Positions 11,201 through 21,827 of a stretch of DNA of 64,000 nt are shown here, piece after piece. Position 1 is the first letter of the stretch. Each line of letters begins with the position of its first letter. The notes under the pieces were generated by a model. The model did not search any database and was not told where the DNA came from. It saw only the letters and a program-made list of their open reading frames with translations. The DNA lies in contig JAWNGF010000002.1 in NCBI GenBank assembly GCA_037039685.1, positions 2,232,001 to 2,296,000 on the forward strand, in the 5' to 3' direction. This DNA is from Ceratobasidium sp. AG-K. Taxonomy: Eukaryota > Basidiomycota > Agaricomycetes > Cantharellales > Ceratobasidiaceae. The translations under genes were made by a program, and so were the position numbers.

Positions 11201-11715
11201 GGACGATGGTCCGGTATCCGTTTAAATTTTTCCTCGCTAAAGACTTCTGCATAATCTTTGAATTCTTCGGGTATGTCTTTGATTTCTGCGGCTTTTCCAA
11301 GGATGTTGTCTGGTCGCCAGGAAATTTCTTTTGATAGCCAATCAATTATTGGATTGGCTTCCTCTAGCCATTCTAACCCCAGAATCAAGTGTGTATCTCC
11401 AGTAGGCATGGCGAAGAAGTTTTGCTTGAAGTTTTTCCCATGTAACTCAAATTCTAGACTTGCTTTGAATCGGATTTGATGTGACAGTTCCTTCCCTTGG
11501 ATTCCAATTATTTTTCTAGGTGTTGGCAGTTCAATAAGCGCCACATTGTTTCTTTGTGCCCAAGTGATGTCAATGAAGTTCCTTGATGCTCCCGAGTCGA
11601 TGAGAGTAGCAATGGGTTCCGTGATTCCAGTAATATTCGTGTAGACAATTGTTGATTCGCTGGTAGCTCTAAGGTACATTGTTTCCATTACTGGTTTGTT
11701 GGTCTCTCCACACAC
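7850..11715 (-). pseudogene. pol: Retroelement pol: protease, RT, RNase H, integrase, chromodomain (broken)
   Basis: Domains in order are: aspartic protease (LIDSGASRNFID, near 11600), reverse transcriptase with VYIDDILIFS (near 10680), RNase H (ETDASGVAMGSILSQ, near 10240), integrase with its HHCC-type region and catalytic core (near 9660-9100), and a chromodomain (YKVEKIVDWKE and FYRVRWKGYDEKED, near 8500-8440). Breaks are TGA stops at about 10621, 10408 and 8987, and a one-base frameshift near 9914 just after the YRPG motif. At each stop, TGA replaces a position where related enzymes commonly have Arg. The pol frame lies at -1 relative to gag and starts right at the gag stop, so expression once needed frameshifting or reinitiation. 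The frame after the chromodomain runs on to about 7850 with no conserved content. Confidence 0.9.
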
Positions 11716-11717
11716 GG

Positions 11718-13715
11718 TTAGAGGGAGACCTCGCCTTTTCCCAACTCGGGTTCCTCTTCAATTTTTCCTTCCCTTCCTTTGAGGTTAGGTTCCTCCTTTT
11801 TCCATTCCTTCTCCGGGCACTTGGCAAGCATGTGTTTGTCTGATCCGCATTTCAGGCAGCGTCTCAAGGAAATCCTAGCTTTGTAAACCTCGTCTGGAAG
11901 TCTTTTTGTAGGGCTAGAGGATGCTGTTACTGTCTTCTTCCTGGTTGTGTTCTTGATTGCTTGTAGTTTCTGATCAATGGAGATTGCGATTGATATCCAT
12001 CGGTCAAGTGATAGTTCTTGTTCTGTCCCATCTTCGTTGATCAGGGTTAATTCAAAACAAGCCAGTTCAGTTTTGACTTCAGGCTTCAACCCTTCCTTGA
12101 ATTGGTTGATCAGAGCTTCCTGTCCCCAGTTTACGTCTACCAGAAGATATCGGAATTCCGAAGCATAGTTTGCTACCGAGTTGTTCTGTTTGCATTTTCG
12201 GATGTCCGATTCGGCTTTAGCTTTTCTGTTAGGGTCGCTGAACTGTTCCATGAAGTGTGCTTTGAAACTCTCCCATGAGGTGAGATTTTGGTTATTTTCT
12301 CCTTGGTTAAGCGATCGTAAGAGTACTTGTGCCCAGTGGGTGGCGGCTTTGTTCTCGGATTTGAAGTTTGCTAGGGCTTCGCGGATCCTTTCTTCGTCAG
12401 AAGTGTATTGATCGCCTAGACGTACAAAGTAGCTCTCCATTTGCGTGATGAACATTTCAGCGCCTTCTCCTTTCTTTCCGTCGAAGGCTTCCAGATGAGT
12501 AACCTTGGGACGACGCGGTCCACTACCGGTGTTTGGGTTCTCGATCAGTCGTTGGATTCTTAGTTCTAGTTCGTCGATCCTGGTAGATTCTGCGTCTGGA
12601 TGTGGTGGAGAATTTGATCGCCTAGACAAAATCCTGTGCAGGGATGCTTCGTTCATTCCTTCTTGCATATTGTTGATGGCTTCCTGAACTTCAGTAATTT
12701 TGGCAGTGAAGACAGTTCCTTCCTGTCGTAAGGTTTCTAGTCCTTGTGTTACTGCCTCGTTCCATTCGAGTTGCCCTTGTCTGGTAGTGTTGAGTTCTTT
12801 GCGTACATTGTTCACAAGTCCTTGAGTGTTGGTAACCTCATTTTGGAGGCGGGTTACGTCTTGACCGACTAGAAAAGAATTATGTTCGCCATTTCTTGCC
12901 GCGTTCAGAATGTCCGTCAAGGTGCCTTGTAGGGTGTTGATGGAGTCGTTAAAGATTTGCTGGTTGTTTGCTAGGACTTGTGTGGCTTGTTCTAGGCTGC
13001 CAAGTCTTCGATCGATAGTGACTCTCATTCCGTCTATGACCCTAAGGACAGCGTTGTGTCTTCCTTCTAGAAGATCGTCAAGATCATCTAGATTACTGAT
13101 TACGGTCCTGCTGCTGGAGCTGGAGCTTGAACTTGAGCTTCCTGGATCACTGGCGTTTTGTTGTACTGTAACCGATTGTTTGGAGTAACCCTGTGGAACA
13201 TATGGTGGTGCTGGAATCGCTGGTGTAACTGGCTGGGAAGCCATTGGAATTGGTCCTGCGTTGGTGATGGTTCCTCCAATTCGAGGGACTGTAGGAACAT
13301 TGGGAACGTGTGGTGTAGGAGGTGGTCTAATGGGAACAAGCGACACACCCTCATGAGCTTTGGGTTGGGGAGAAAAGAACTGTCTCCTAGGCCCTAGTGG
13401 CCACAAGGGACGCGATGGCCCTGGACTTCCGGTCGAAATACGAATTACAGCTGGAGTGGGGTCATTTGTAAGATCTCCTGGTTCTCTATTCGTGATAGTG
13501 GGTTCTTCTTCTTGTACTGTTGTCATGTCGGCAATGCCAAAAGCTTCCGGCATTGATGTTTGACTTTGGGGACGTGATCGGGCAGGCCCTCCTGCTTGAG
13601 CCTGTGCAATATCTTCCTCGTTTAGTGATCCTGTGGGCCTTGCGGCCCGACTGGGTCCTCTTCTTGTTGATATAGTGGATGAGGGACGTGATCCTCCATC
13701 TTCTTGAATAGACAT
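11718..13715 (-). CDS. gag: Retroelement Gag polyprotein, 665 aa
   Basis: Intact frame starting MSIQEDGG, 29 bases inside the 5' LTR. The N-terminal 200 residues are Pro/Ser-rich and disordered, followed by a coiled-coil-like stretch with many Gln and Asn. A retrotransposon gag domain is visible around residues 390-560 (FDGKKGEGAEMFITQMESYF and WESFKAHFMEQFSDPNRKAK). A CCHC zinc knuckle, CLKCGSDKHMLAKC, lies near the C terminus. It should form the particle shell and package the RNA. It is the only core gene of the element without damage. Confidence 0.9.
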   Translation of the reverse strand: MSIQEDGGSRPSSTISTRRGPSRAARPTGSLNEEDIAQAQAGGPARSRPQSQTSMPEAFGIADMTTVQEEEPTITNREPGDLTNDPTPAVIRISTGSPGPSRPLWPLGPRRQFFSPQPKAHEGVSLVPIRPPPTPHVPNVPTVPRIGGTITNAGPIPMASQPVTPAIPAPPYVPQGYSKQSVTVQQNASDPGSSSSSSSSSSRTVISNLDDLDDLLEGRHNAVLRVIDGMRVTIDRRLGSLEQATQVLANNQQIFNDSINTLQGTLTDILNAARNGEHNSFLVGQDVTRLQNEVTNTQGLVNNVRKELNTTRQGQLEWNEAVTQGLETLRQEGTVFTAKITEVQEAINNMQEGMNEASLHRILSRRSNSPPHPDAESTRIDELELRIQRLIENPNTGSGPRRPKVTHLEAFDGKKGEGAEMFITQMESYFVRLGDQYTSDEERIREALANFKSENKAATHWAQVLLRSLNQGENNQNLTSWESFKAHFMEQFSDPNRKAKAESDIRKCKQNNSVANYASEFRYLLVDVNWGQEALINQFKEGLKPEVKTELACFELTLINEDGTEQELSLDRWISIAISIDQKLQAIKNTTRKKTVTASSSPTKRLPDEVYKARISLRRCLKCGSDKHMLAKCPEKEWKKEEPNLKGREGKIEEEPELGKGEVSL

Positions 13716-13730
13716 GTTTGTGTGTTGTTA

Positions 13731-13744
13731 AGCTTGTTTTGTAA
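13731..13744 (-). promoter_or_regulatory. Primer-binding site of self-priming type
   Basis: Directly adjoining the 5' LTR, the minus strand reads TTACAAAACAAGCT. It does not begin TGG, so it cannot pair with a tRNA 3' end. Twelve of its bases (ACAAAACAAGCT) are perfectly complementary to the predicted RNA 5' end seen at 7110-7121 in the left LTR. Confidence 0.65.
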
Positions 13745-14219
13745 TGTCGTAAGCTTCTTCTTGGTGGCTATGAGACAAGCCGCAATGGAGAGTGGACGGC
13801 ACTAAGACCTAAGTGACCTCTTGAACCGCAACACACTTAAGCGTCTGTAGGCTCTTGAGGGTAGGGGTGGTTCTAAGTGTCACTCAGAGGGGATGTTTGA
13901 ACAAGCTGGGGTTACCAGGCTTGTTGGTCCTCTATATATATTCAAGAAGTGGCCGAGTCATACAAAGCGCAGCCACAAGAGTCATAGAAGTCAACCAATC
14001 AGGAGTGTCCAAGTGAGTCATGCTGTATGAACAGACATGACTCGTACAAAGCACAGCCGCGTTACACAGTGTAACACATAACCACAAGAAGGTGGCAACG
14101 CGGCAGGAAAATAAAGGGGAAAGACAAACAAAGAACAAACACAAACACAAACACAAACACAAGAGACAAGAGAGGATGAGACGCAGACGAGTCCGATGGC
14201 AAGAGCATGGCTCACGACA
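13745..14219 (-). repeat. Right LTR (5' LTR of the element)
   Basis: Starts TGTCGTAAGC and ends GGCTCACGACA on the plus strand. It matches 6951-7427 apart from scattered substitutions, a short deletion in the segment that pairs with the primer-binding site, and different lengths of the ACAAAC tract. The deletion leaves only about 8 of the 12 pairing bases in this copy. Confidence 0.95.
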
Positions 14220-14885
14220 CTCACCGCATGTGCTCGGAGGGAGCGACTTGCCTTTGCCCTGGCACACCAGCATTGGACAATAAAAGATTGGAAACGGGTG
14301 TTATGGTTGGACAAAACAAAGATCAATCGTCTGGGGTCCGATGGCGTCAAATGGGGCTGGGTTTGTGGAGGAAAGGAGCTTTTTGAGAGGCTGACAGTGG
14401 AGACAGGAAATTTTGGCGGCAGGTCTTTGATGTTCTGGGGGTGTATAGGATATGAGGGAACTGGGATTGGGTGCAGGATAGACGGAACACTCACTAAGGA
14501 GTTATACCTGCGGATTTTGAAGGAAGAACTCAGCAACAGTGTCAAGCATTTAGGGTTGGAGCCGGAGACGGTGATTTTCCAACAAGACAATGCAAGCGCC
14601 CACAAGGCTAAAATTTGTCTGAAGTGGTTTGAAGATTCTGGAATGGAGGTACTGGAGTGGCCAGCATACTCACCAGACCTCAACCCAATTGAAAATCTGT
14701 GGGCAGAGCTGAAAAGGCGTCTTGGAACCTACAAAAACTTGCCCAACAGGATCCTCAAGCTCTGGGAGCAAGTTCAAGACGAATGGAACGGGTTTGCACC
14801 TGAATATTGTCAGAAATTGATTGAGAGTATGCCAAAGAGGATGGCACTGGTTTTGAAACGGAAAGGAGGTGCTATTCGCTACTGA
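14220..14885 (+). pseudogene. Tc1 transposase, C-terminal catalytic half (split from its start)
   Basis: Begins at the right target duplication (CTCAC, 14220-14224) and reads on in the frame left at 6950: RRERLAFALAHQHW, then WLDKTKINRLGSDG with the first catalytic Asp, QQDNASAHKA with the second, and SPDLNPIENLWAELK with the Glu. There are 34 residues between the second Asp and the Glu, the DD34E spacing of Tc1. This half is open to its stop at 14883. The WLDKT motif departs from the usual WSDET by changes that transitions can explain. Confidence 0.88.
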
Positions 14886-15670
14886 TCAAGGTCGCCATTT
14901 TTCCCGTTACTAAATTGTACAGAGAACCCCTATGATTTGTTTTGCTCATAACTCGACCATTTCCTAACCAAATCATGTCGTTCTTTTTCTATCATGTATT
15001 TCTCATGCCTCTATACCTTTTACTTAATTTTATATATTTATTGGATGGCTGGCTCCATCGATATGACACGTATACGTTACAAGCGCTGAAAGTCTGTATA
15101 ATTTTGTTGCATACTGTAAAGTTGTACCTTTGGTAAAACCGGGTATCTTCTGCCACCTTTTGGTTTTCGTTTCGTATGTACATAATACCAGCCAAAACTC
15201 GAGGTAACGCCACAGCTGGCGATATATCAATTTTAGAGTATATCCACACCACCTCAGCCTTGAGCAGGAACAGTGGGTTTTGATTCGCGGGTTTCACCGT
15301 TGCATAGAGTCTACTATCTTTGAACAAGCTCTGGTCTATCAACGGCGATTGTGTTTTTGCCTCTGGTATTCGCAAACCGTGCCCAATTCACCGGACGGGC
15401 AATGATACATGCGCGAAATTCAGAACAATACAGGTATGGGCGTTTATAACCTAAACTGTGCCACACTCCTACTTGTTATATGGTGGACATGAGCAGATTC
15501 CAACTAGTTGTGTTATCCAGGCTTGAAGTCTTTTACAGAATGTTCGCTCGATTAGGGCGTCTTGGATCCTCACGATGCTACTGGAATTAATCACTAAATT
15601 AATGACCATAGTACAATTACATAAAAAATTCTAGGCACAAGAATGAACAAGGCGAGTAGCAGCGCGTGCA
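14886..15670. other. Transposon flank and A/T-rich intergenic DNA
   Basis: The first 100-200 bases are the degenerate right end of the Tc1 element. Beyond that I see no gene. Confidence 0.5.
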
Positions 15671-18600
15671 CTAAGTCGAGACTACATGTCCTAGTAGTCC
15701 CTCACCCTGCATCTGCGTTAGGAATACATCGGCCAAAGCATAGTCCTGGGCAAACAACGGGGCCGCTCCCACCTCAGGCTTATCCACACCTTCTTCATAG
15801 TCGTCATCCTCTGTGTCTGGCGCCTCCTCCACTCCGAGCTCCTCTTCCTCTATGCCCAATTCGTCTTCCACGGCATCCGGCTCATCTTGCTCTTCCTCAT
15901 CCGCTTCCCCGTCACGATCTTCGTCCTCGTCCTCACTCACTTCGATAATGACTTGGAGATCCGAGGTTTCCGCTAGGCTACTCGGGAGTACAGACGTCCG
16001 CAACGAGCCTATTGCGGCCGCCAGTGCGTCGACCCTAAGTTGTTCTTTGGCCACAATTATTCCATACCCCGCTGCGTTAATGGTGTCTCCGGCTGCGAAG
16101 CTGTTGATGGTCCAAGGTGCCTCGTTTGGATTTAGAGTGGCTGCGAGGGGGCTTGTAAATGTGTCGGATAGCAGCTCTTGACTTTGCCAATCGTCGTGTT
16201 GGTCGTTTGGTTGCTTTTTGTCCCCTGGGGTCCAAGGCGGAGTCGTACTCTCAAAGGTCGTCACAAAACATCCATAGGTATCCTCAGCATGCACCTGGCG
16301 AGGTGAGCTCGTCCACGTTGATTCCCAGGTGAGGGAAGCCCAGGTCTGATCAGCGCATGGTACCTCGTTCAAGTTCCAGTATGACGAGCCTTGTTCCTTA
16401 GGAACATAAGCGTTAGTGCCATGAACTACTTACTTGTTGACAAAACTCACATGTACAGATCCAAAGACTGGCGTTGTCCAACTGGATCCAGAGGGGTCCC
16501 AAGTCGAGGCATCGGGCACGGGGGCTTGCTGGAACCACGGAATAGGGGCAGGCGGCGTAGTGGTGGGGGTGGTGGTAACTATCGCTGCCACTTGCTCCTG
16601 GGGGCTTGACATTGACCAAATTTGAGTGTTAGGGGTTGTGTATCCGGGTGTGCTTGCTCGGGGAGTGGACCCAAAACCCGCGTCCCAGTCCAGCATTAAT
16701 AGAACCCCAGTCGACGCTAGCAAAGGAGAGGTCGGGCGGTGAAACGTATCCAAGTCCACTGAGTCAGACGATGTCATTGTTGTATCGGGTGTATCCATTT
16801 CATCCTGATCCTGATCCAAACCCACCATGTCCACATCTAAATCCATTTCGGTATCGGGGTCGTCGTCCTTTATTGACATCCAAGAGAACGGTGAGACGAG
16901 TAACGAGACGGTACACTGGGCGAATAGCAAGCTGTCGAGGAGCTCATCCTTGTCGTTGTTCGCCACACGAGAAACAGCGATACGTCGATAAGGGTGAACG
17001 GATCGATCTGCCAGATGTCCGGACCGTACAACCAGGTGGGTGGTCTTGTGGGTGTCCATTTCCGTGAGAGCACCATATACGACGTTTCCTTTGTATGAAG
17101 CGGCAGGTTTAGCGCATAAAACCGCATTCTTACCAGAAAGATGGGTGTCGATGGAAGGAGCGCTCGACGTGATCGCTGCAACTTCCTCATCGAACCCACT
17201 CACTGGGACGAACACCTGCAATGTGTGAATGAGAAGCTATCACCAGCGGGGAGCCACACTTGCCTGTTCTGCAGCAACACCTTCTGAACGGGCTCCATAC
17301 ACTTGAAGGTCGTCCTCATGGGGGTGACTGGTAGAAATGCCATCGGGTCTGATTGAGGTGGAAGCGATAGGAAGTGGGTGTGGACTGCCAGATAAGGTTG
17401 CTTGCGCCTCACTGGATGGTCGAGGTGGAGGCTCTTTGATTACGGTCGACGGCCCGACTGGGCGGTTAGGGAGTTGGGGTTTAGCTGGGATGGGCTTGGC
17501 ATTGTAGTAGGGGGCCCGGCGATGGCAAAGAGGATGGCGAGCGTCTTGGGTGGAAAAATCAACGTCAGGGGTAATACGAGGTAATTTGATAGCCATGAAG
17601 GGCTGATTGACTTGAAGGGAGTGGCGGCTGACCGGCGTTGGAGCCTCAGATGTGGGTTCAGCGATTACAACGTCACTGGAGCTATTAAATAATGTTCGTT
17701 GAGGCCTTCGGGACTTAGGATTATTTGATACTAGGCCGTCACTTGACGAGGTTTGGGGTGATGATTGAGAGTTGGTGACTTGGGGTGGATCCGTGGGAGA
17801 CAAGTGAGAAACGCGAATCCATGGATAAAATCCAGGAGAACGAAGCAGGACGAGAAGGCGCCATAGAGGTTGCAGAAGCTTCGAGAGCGCGTGGTAGAGC
17901 GTGCGAGGGATAGTTAAGGCTTTAGAGTTGGCTGTGGCTTGTGTATCAATCGCGGATGAGTTCAGGCAAGCGCCTTGAATATCAAGTGCCCCAGGAATCG
18001 CCTGAACAGCTTTCCGCCCCGTACGATACAAATCCCAGGCCAATTCGTGCTGTTTGCGCATTTCTAGCCAGCCCCGTAGCCCCTTGCCGTCGGGGTGGTT
18101 ATCTATGAGACGAACCAACGCGGCCTCTAGCGCCGGTGGGTGTTGGGCAGACCATCCACCCGACATGCGCATCCATACCTCAGGTATTTCGCGACACTTC
18201 ATCGTCGCGATCGTGTTCGCCTCGATGGAGAGTTCTGTATGAATCTCCTGGTAGTTTAGAGCTGGGATTGGGCGGGCACATGTCGGCTGTACAAAAAGGA
18301 CGTCAGACTCTTCCACTGTCGCAACCAATCCTCAGGTTTACCTTTGGTGATTGTACAACCTTGTACGCACAAGGATTCACTGTGCGCCACAATTTGCAGA
18401 CACAGTGAATGCCGGGTTCGGACTTGAAAAACGATAGCCATACGAGTATTGGCATGACAAGTAATTCGGCGGCTATCAAGCGTAGTGTAATAAGTTATAA
18501 GTTGGATTGCAATTAGCATCAACTGCATGAATCAAGTTGAATGGTGGATATAGCGTACCCGGAGAGTGAACCTGTTGCTGGGATATATTTTCGACGAAGG

Positions 18601-19170
18601 TGTGGGCCCACAAATTGAATCTGAGAGTAAGGTGGAGCACAACCCAGTGGGTGTTGGTGATGCACATGGACCAAACGAGCATAGTGTGTCGAGCGGCAAG
18701 GTTTAGGGCGAGCCAGCCAAAACAGCAGTCGAAAGGGCCAAAAAGAACAAGTGCACCGAGCGAAAACGTCAGGGAGTTTCTAACGAAATACAACGCCGCC
18801 ACTGCTCTACGAGTCAACTAAATGCCCCAATTTGAGGCTGAGGATTACTCACTGAATTGAGCGAATAGAGTGAAGAGTAAGGTGGTCGTGGTCAAAACGA
18901 GGCGAGCCAAGACGCCAGTAGTGAGAGTAAGGAGTAACAGAGTAAAGGCTGGAGAGAGTGCGATGCCGATGGACATGCAACTACATAATCCGGGGTCGTC
19001 ATCAAGGCTATAGTCGAGTCTAGTGTCTAGTTCAATGCTAATATTAGAGCTGTGTTCAGTTGTAAGACCCACCCTAGTAGAACGCAATCCTGACCGCCAT
19101 CCCCATGCAGGAATGACGTGAGCAGAGCGCTCGCAAGGACAGTAAAGTAAAAGCGGGTTTCAATAGACAT
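15671..19170 (-). CDS. Large polytopic membrane protein of unknown function, 1050 aa
   Basis: Seven exons join in frame: 19073-19170, 18853-19019, 18559-18801, 18342-18472, 17264-18286, 16451-17215, 15671-16396. The first about 200 residues hold six or seven hydrophobic segments (e.g. FYFTVLASALLTSFL, PAFTLLLLTLTTGVLARLVL, AELLVMPILVWLSFF). The remaining about 840 residues are soluble-looking, Ser/Pro-rich and end in a strongly acidic Glu/Asp region. The joint 17263/17216 uses a GC donor (CAG|GCAAGT) with an otherwise perfect consensus. A Pro/Thr-rich linker (near 16560-16650) contains runs of TTTP. I do not recognise the family. Continuous phase over seven exons argues for a functional gene. 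Confidence 0.75.
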
Positions 19171-20785
19171 AGTGGAGTACGCAACAGTGATAATCTGGTG
19201 AGGAGCCAGAGCTCCCCGTCTGTCTATTTGTAGCCCACCAGACCCCCTATCTCTTGTCACACTCCACATCGCAGGAAACCCCTAAGTCTTGATATCCTGA
19301 ACTCCTGTAACAAACCATGCGGGAAATCTAATTTGGGTAAGTAATGCCTCCGTAAATGAACGAGATGAACACACGATTTGGAATAACATCAGCCGACGCG
19401 TCGGGACCTTACGCGTGCTTGGCAGTCTACGGGTGGGGCAATTTCCCCAGCCTAGCCCGCGGCGTCGCGCCCTTGTCCCAGCGATCCTTGTCTGATTTTT
19501 GTTCCATGAAGTAAGATAAATCGTTGTTTCGTCATTGCCAGCATTCGTCGAGTTGGAATACCAAAAATCTACCAAAGGCTACCCCGTGCGTTCGTTCTCG
19601 GCATCAGGCTTACTCCATTCGGAAAGGGGTCGATGGCGCAATCGAATTCACGACGGGACGTTGATCTCATACATTCGAAAGCTGTTGGCGTAACACCTAT
19701 TGAAACGAACGGGCCCAGCGACCGCCTCTGGTCACAATCTTCAAGCTCCGTCTTACAACCGGGACTGTAAGTGCTCCACCTCAACAAGTGCAATACAACT
19801 TACCATTCATCCACGTGGAGTGAGAAATGTCCACACGTTTGACAGCGGCCAAAGCCTCGCCATTTTTGTTAGAGATATAACCGTATTATTAGCAGGTTTG
19901 CGTCGCAAAGTCACAAGTCTGCCCAGCGCCGTGGTATACAGCCCCACATAGATAGGCGCAGATAGCAAAACCGACAAGGCTGAGACGAAGCCAGATTTCA
20001 ATTAGTCGAGCCGTATTATTTACGCAATACAGTCAGCTGGATGCAGGTGCTCGCAGAATACTGTCGTCGTGGCATTTGGAGCTCTCGACCATTAGGCTCC
20101 CCTGGGCTATGAGACCCGAAATCAATCTTAAGTTTGGGTATTGTCGGACTTTGTGCCACACAAACCGTTCACGTACCAGAGTATTGTATGGCAAATATAA
20201 TGGGCCCGCGGTCGAGCATATGCTGGGCTGCGATGCAAGCGGGCGTCGCCGCTGTCGCACCAACTCGAGTTCCGATTCCATTGCCAATCGTAAAATGGGC
20301 TCTCACGTGACTGAGCTGACCCTCTCGTGGCGCTTATTTACGTTCTTATATTTTATATGCCTCCCTAGAGAAATCGGTACGAGTGCTTTCTGTGTTGCAC
20401 CGATTTGTTCAAAATGATGTATCGTTGAGCTACAGTAGCTGCTTCGTTGTAGTCGACTGCGGAAACAAAAACCAGAGGTGTCAGTTGATTGAGGGAGTTC
20501 TATCATTGGGTGATCTTCCAAAGAAACGTGAATATCACGATCACGTAGGCAACCCATGACCTACTCGATTGAACAGCCTCCTCTTGGCAGCTGTGTTGGA
20601 CACGCATTCCCACTAGTTATTGTCGCGAAACTCGCTGGGATATTTCTGATGTAACAAACCCTCACAAAAATGCACCTCACCATATCAACAATGCCATTTA
20701 GTCGTTCCATTTTACACCACCATGTACACTAGTGCCTCGTGAATACCGCTTTCAATCACCGTACGAGGTACAACCATTTGGCCTG
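19171..20785. other. 1.6-kb intergenic region
   Basis: Only short frames without splice-compatible neighbours or family motifs. It presumably contains the promoter of the large membrane protein gene and the 3' end of the dehydrogenase. No repeat or RNA gene seen. Confidence 0.5.
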
Positions 20786-21827
20786 TTATCCACGTCCTAC
20801 GAATGGCATCGTGGTGGCCATGATGTTCATAAAAAGTACCGTCACATCAAGTGGCAAGTTGGCTATATGCAGTATTGCGTTTGCGACATGCTGTACATCG
20901 ATCGAGCCTTCCACCAGTTTTTGTCCATTAGGCTGCAGGCTTCCTTCTGAACCATGCCGAGTCACCATTTGCGTTTGGGCGTTGCCTGTTAACACAGTGT
21001 TCGTTAGTAGTTAGATCAAATGAACCCATGGAATGGTCGTTACCAATATCTATCTGGGTGCATGTAATGTTATAGTTGCGTCCATCAAGAGATATTGATT
21101 TTGTCAAACCGGTGATAGCATGTTTTGATGCAGTGTAGGGAGCGGACATTGGACGAGGTGTATAGGCTGATATGCTCCCATTATTAATAATTCTACAGAA
21201 CCGGTGTTAGTCTGAGATACCGTAGCCCGTACGCTCAGACTCGCCTTCCACCTTGAGGGGTTTGATCCTTGAACACTTTGAAAGCTTCTCGTGTAAAAAT
21301 AAATGCGCTAGTTAAATTGACATCGATCACCGCCCTAAAGTCATTGACTGAGAGCTCCTCAAGGGGTACCGCCGGGGCAGATATCCCTGCGTTCTACGAT
21401 TGCAACAGATATATTAATACAACTCACACTCCCTACACGACCACCTACTCACATTGAACAAAACGTCTACACGGCCTGCATTTATTTTATCAGTATATCA
21501 GAAATTCTCGCTTCGACCCGCGCCGTACGTACCGAATTTCTTAACGGCCTCCTCAAAAACCTGTCCAGCAAATAATTCATCTGTGGCATCCCCTGCAATT
21601 ACAAGTGACTCTGTTGGGCATTCTTGCGCGGTTGCATTGAGTTCGGGTTCTCGTCGAGCTACTAGCACAACGCGGTAGCCTCCTTTGGAAAGAGTTATAG
21701 CAGTCGCTTTCCCGATACCTGTTTATGCAACTAGATTGTCTAGTTATTAGGATCGTTAATTAGGCAAATGCATACCAGAAGATGCACCAGTGACAATCGC
21801 AACTTTTCCTTGAGCTGTCGAGGTCAT
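20786..21827 (-). CDS. Short-chain dehydrogenase/reductase, 252 aa
   Basis: NAD(P)-dependent oxidoreductase of the classical SDR family. Six exons (21776-21827, 21533-21718, 21453-21475, 21245-21393, 21044-21192, 20786-20985) join in phase. The N-terminal Rossmann motif is TGASSGIG. The NNAG motif is rebuilt across the junction of the 23-bp exon and the next. The catalytic Ser lies in NGSISAY and the Tyr/Lys in YTASK. Length is typical. Intron 4 starts with GC (GGAAG|GCGAGT), a non-canonical donor. The substrate cannot be told. Its neighbours are a UbiA prenyltransferase and a transporter on the same strand. Confidence 0.9.

Larger units (their letters stand above)
6951..14219 (-). mobile_element. 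Ty3/Gypsy chromovirus-type LTR retrotransposon
   Basis: A full-length 7269-bp element in minus orientation, bounded by LTRs of 477 bp (left, its 3' LTR) and 475 bp (right, its 5' LTR) that begin TG and end CA, and flanked by CTCAC duplications. The order on the minus strand is 5' LTR, primer-binding site, gag, protease, reverse transcriptase, RNase H, integrase, chromodomain, a third ORF, polypurine tract, 3' LTR. Integrase after RT/RNase H and a chromodomain at its C terminus place it among chromoviruses. The LTRs differ at roughly 20-30 positions by eye, and pol carries stops and a frameshift, so the copy is not recent and not autonomous. Confidence 0.95.
6302..15100 (+). mobile_element. 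Decayed Tc1/mariner element, split by a retrotransposon
   Basis: A Tc1-type DNA transposon whose transposase is read on the plus strand in two pieces (6591-6950 and 14220-14885), with the LTR element 6951-14219 between them. The outer flanks are imperfectly inverted. The stretch around 6437-6474 on the left matches, as reverse complement, the stretch around 14903-14958 on the right (shared core CGTTAC-AAATTGTACA followed by similar T-rich sequence), and weaker similarity runs outward. This suggests long degenerate terminal inverted repeats, but I could not fix the exact ends or a TA duplication, so the boundaries given are approximate. Confidence 0.6.

Noticed and set aside
14018..14683. Long minus-strand frame over the right LTR and transposase
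   Set aside because: It is antisense to the transposase catalytic half and crosses the LTR boundary, so it is a shadow.
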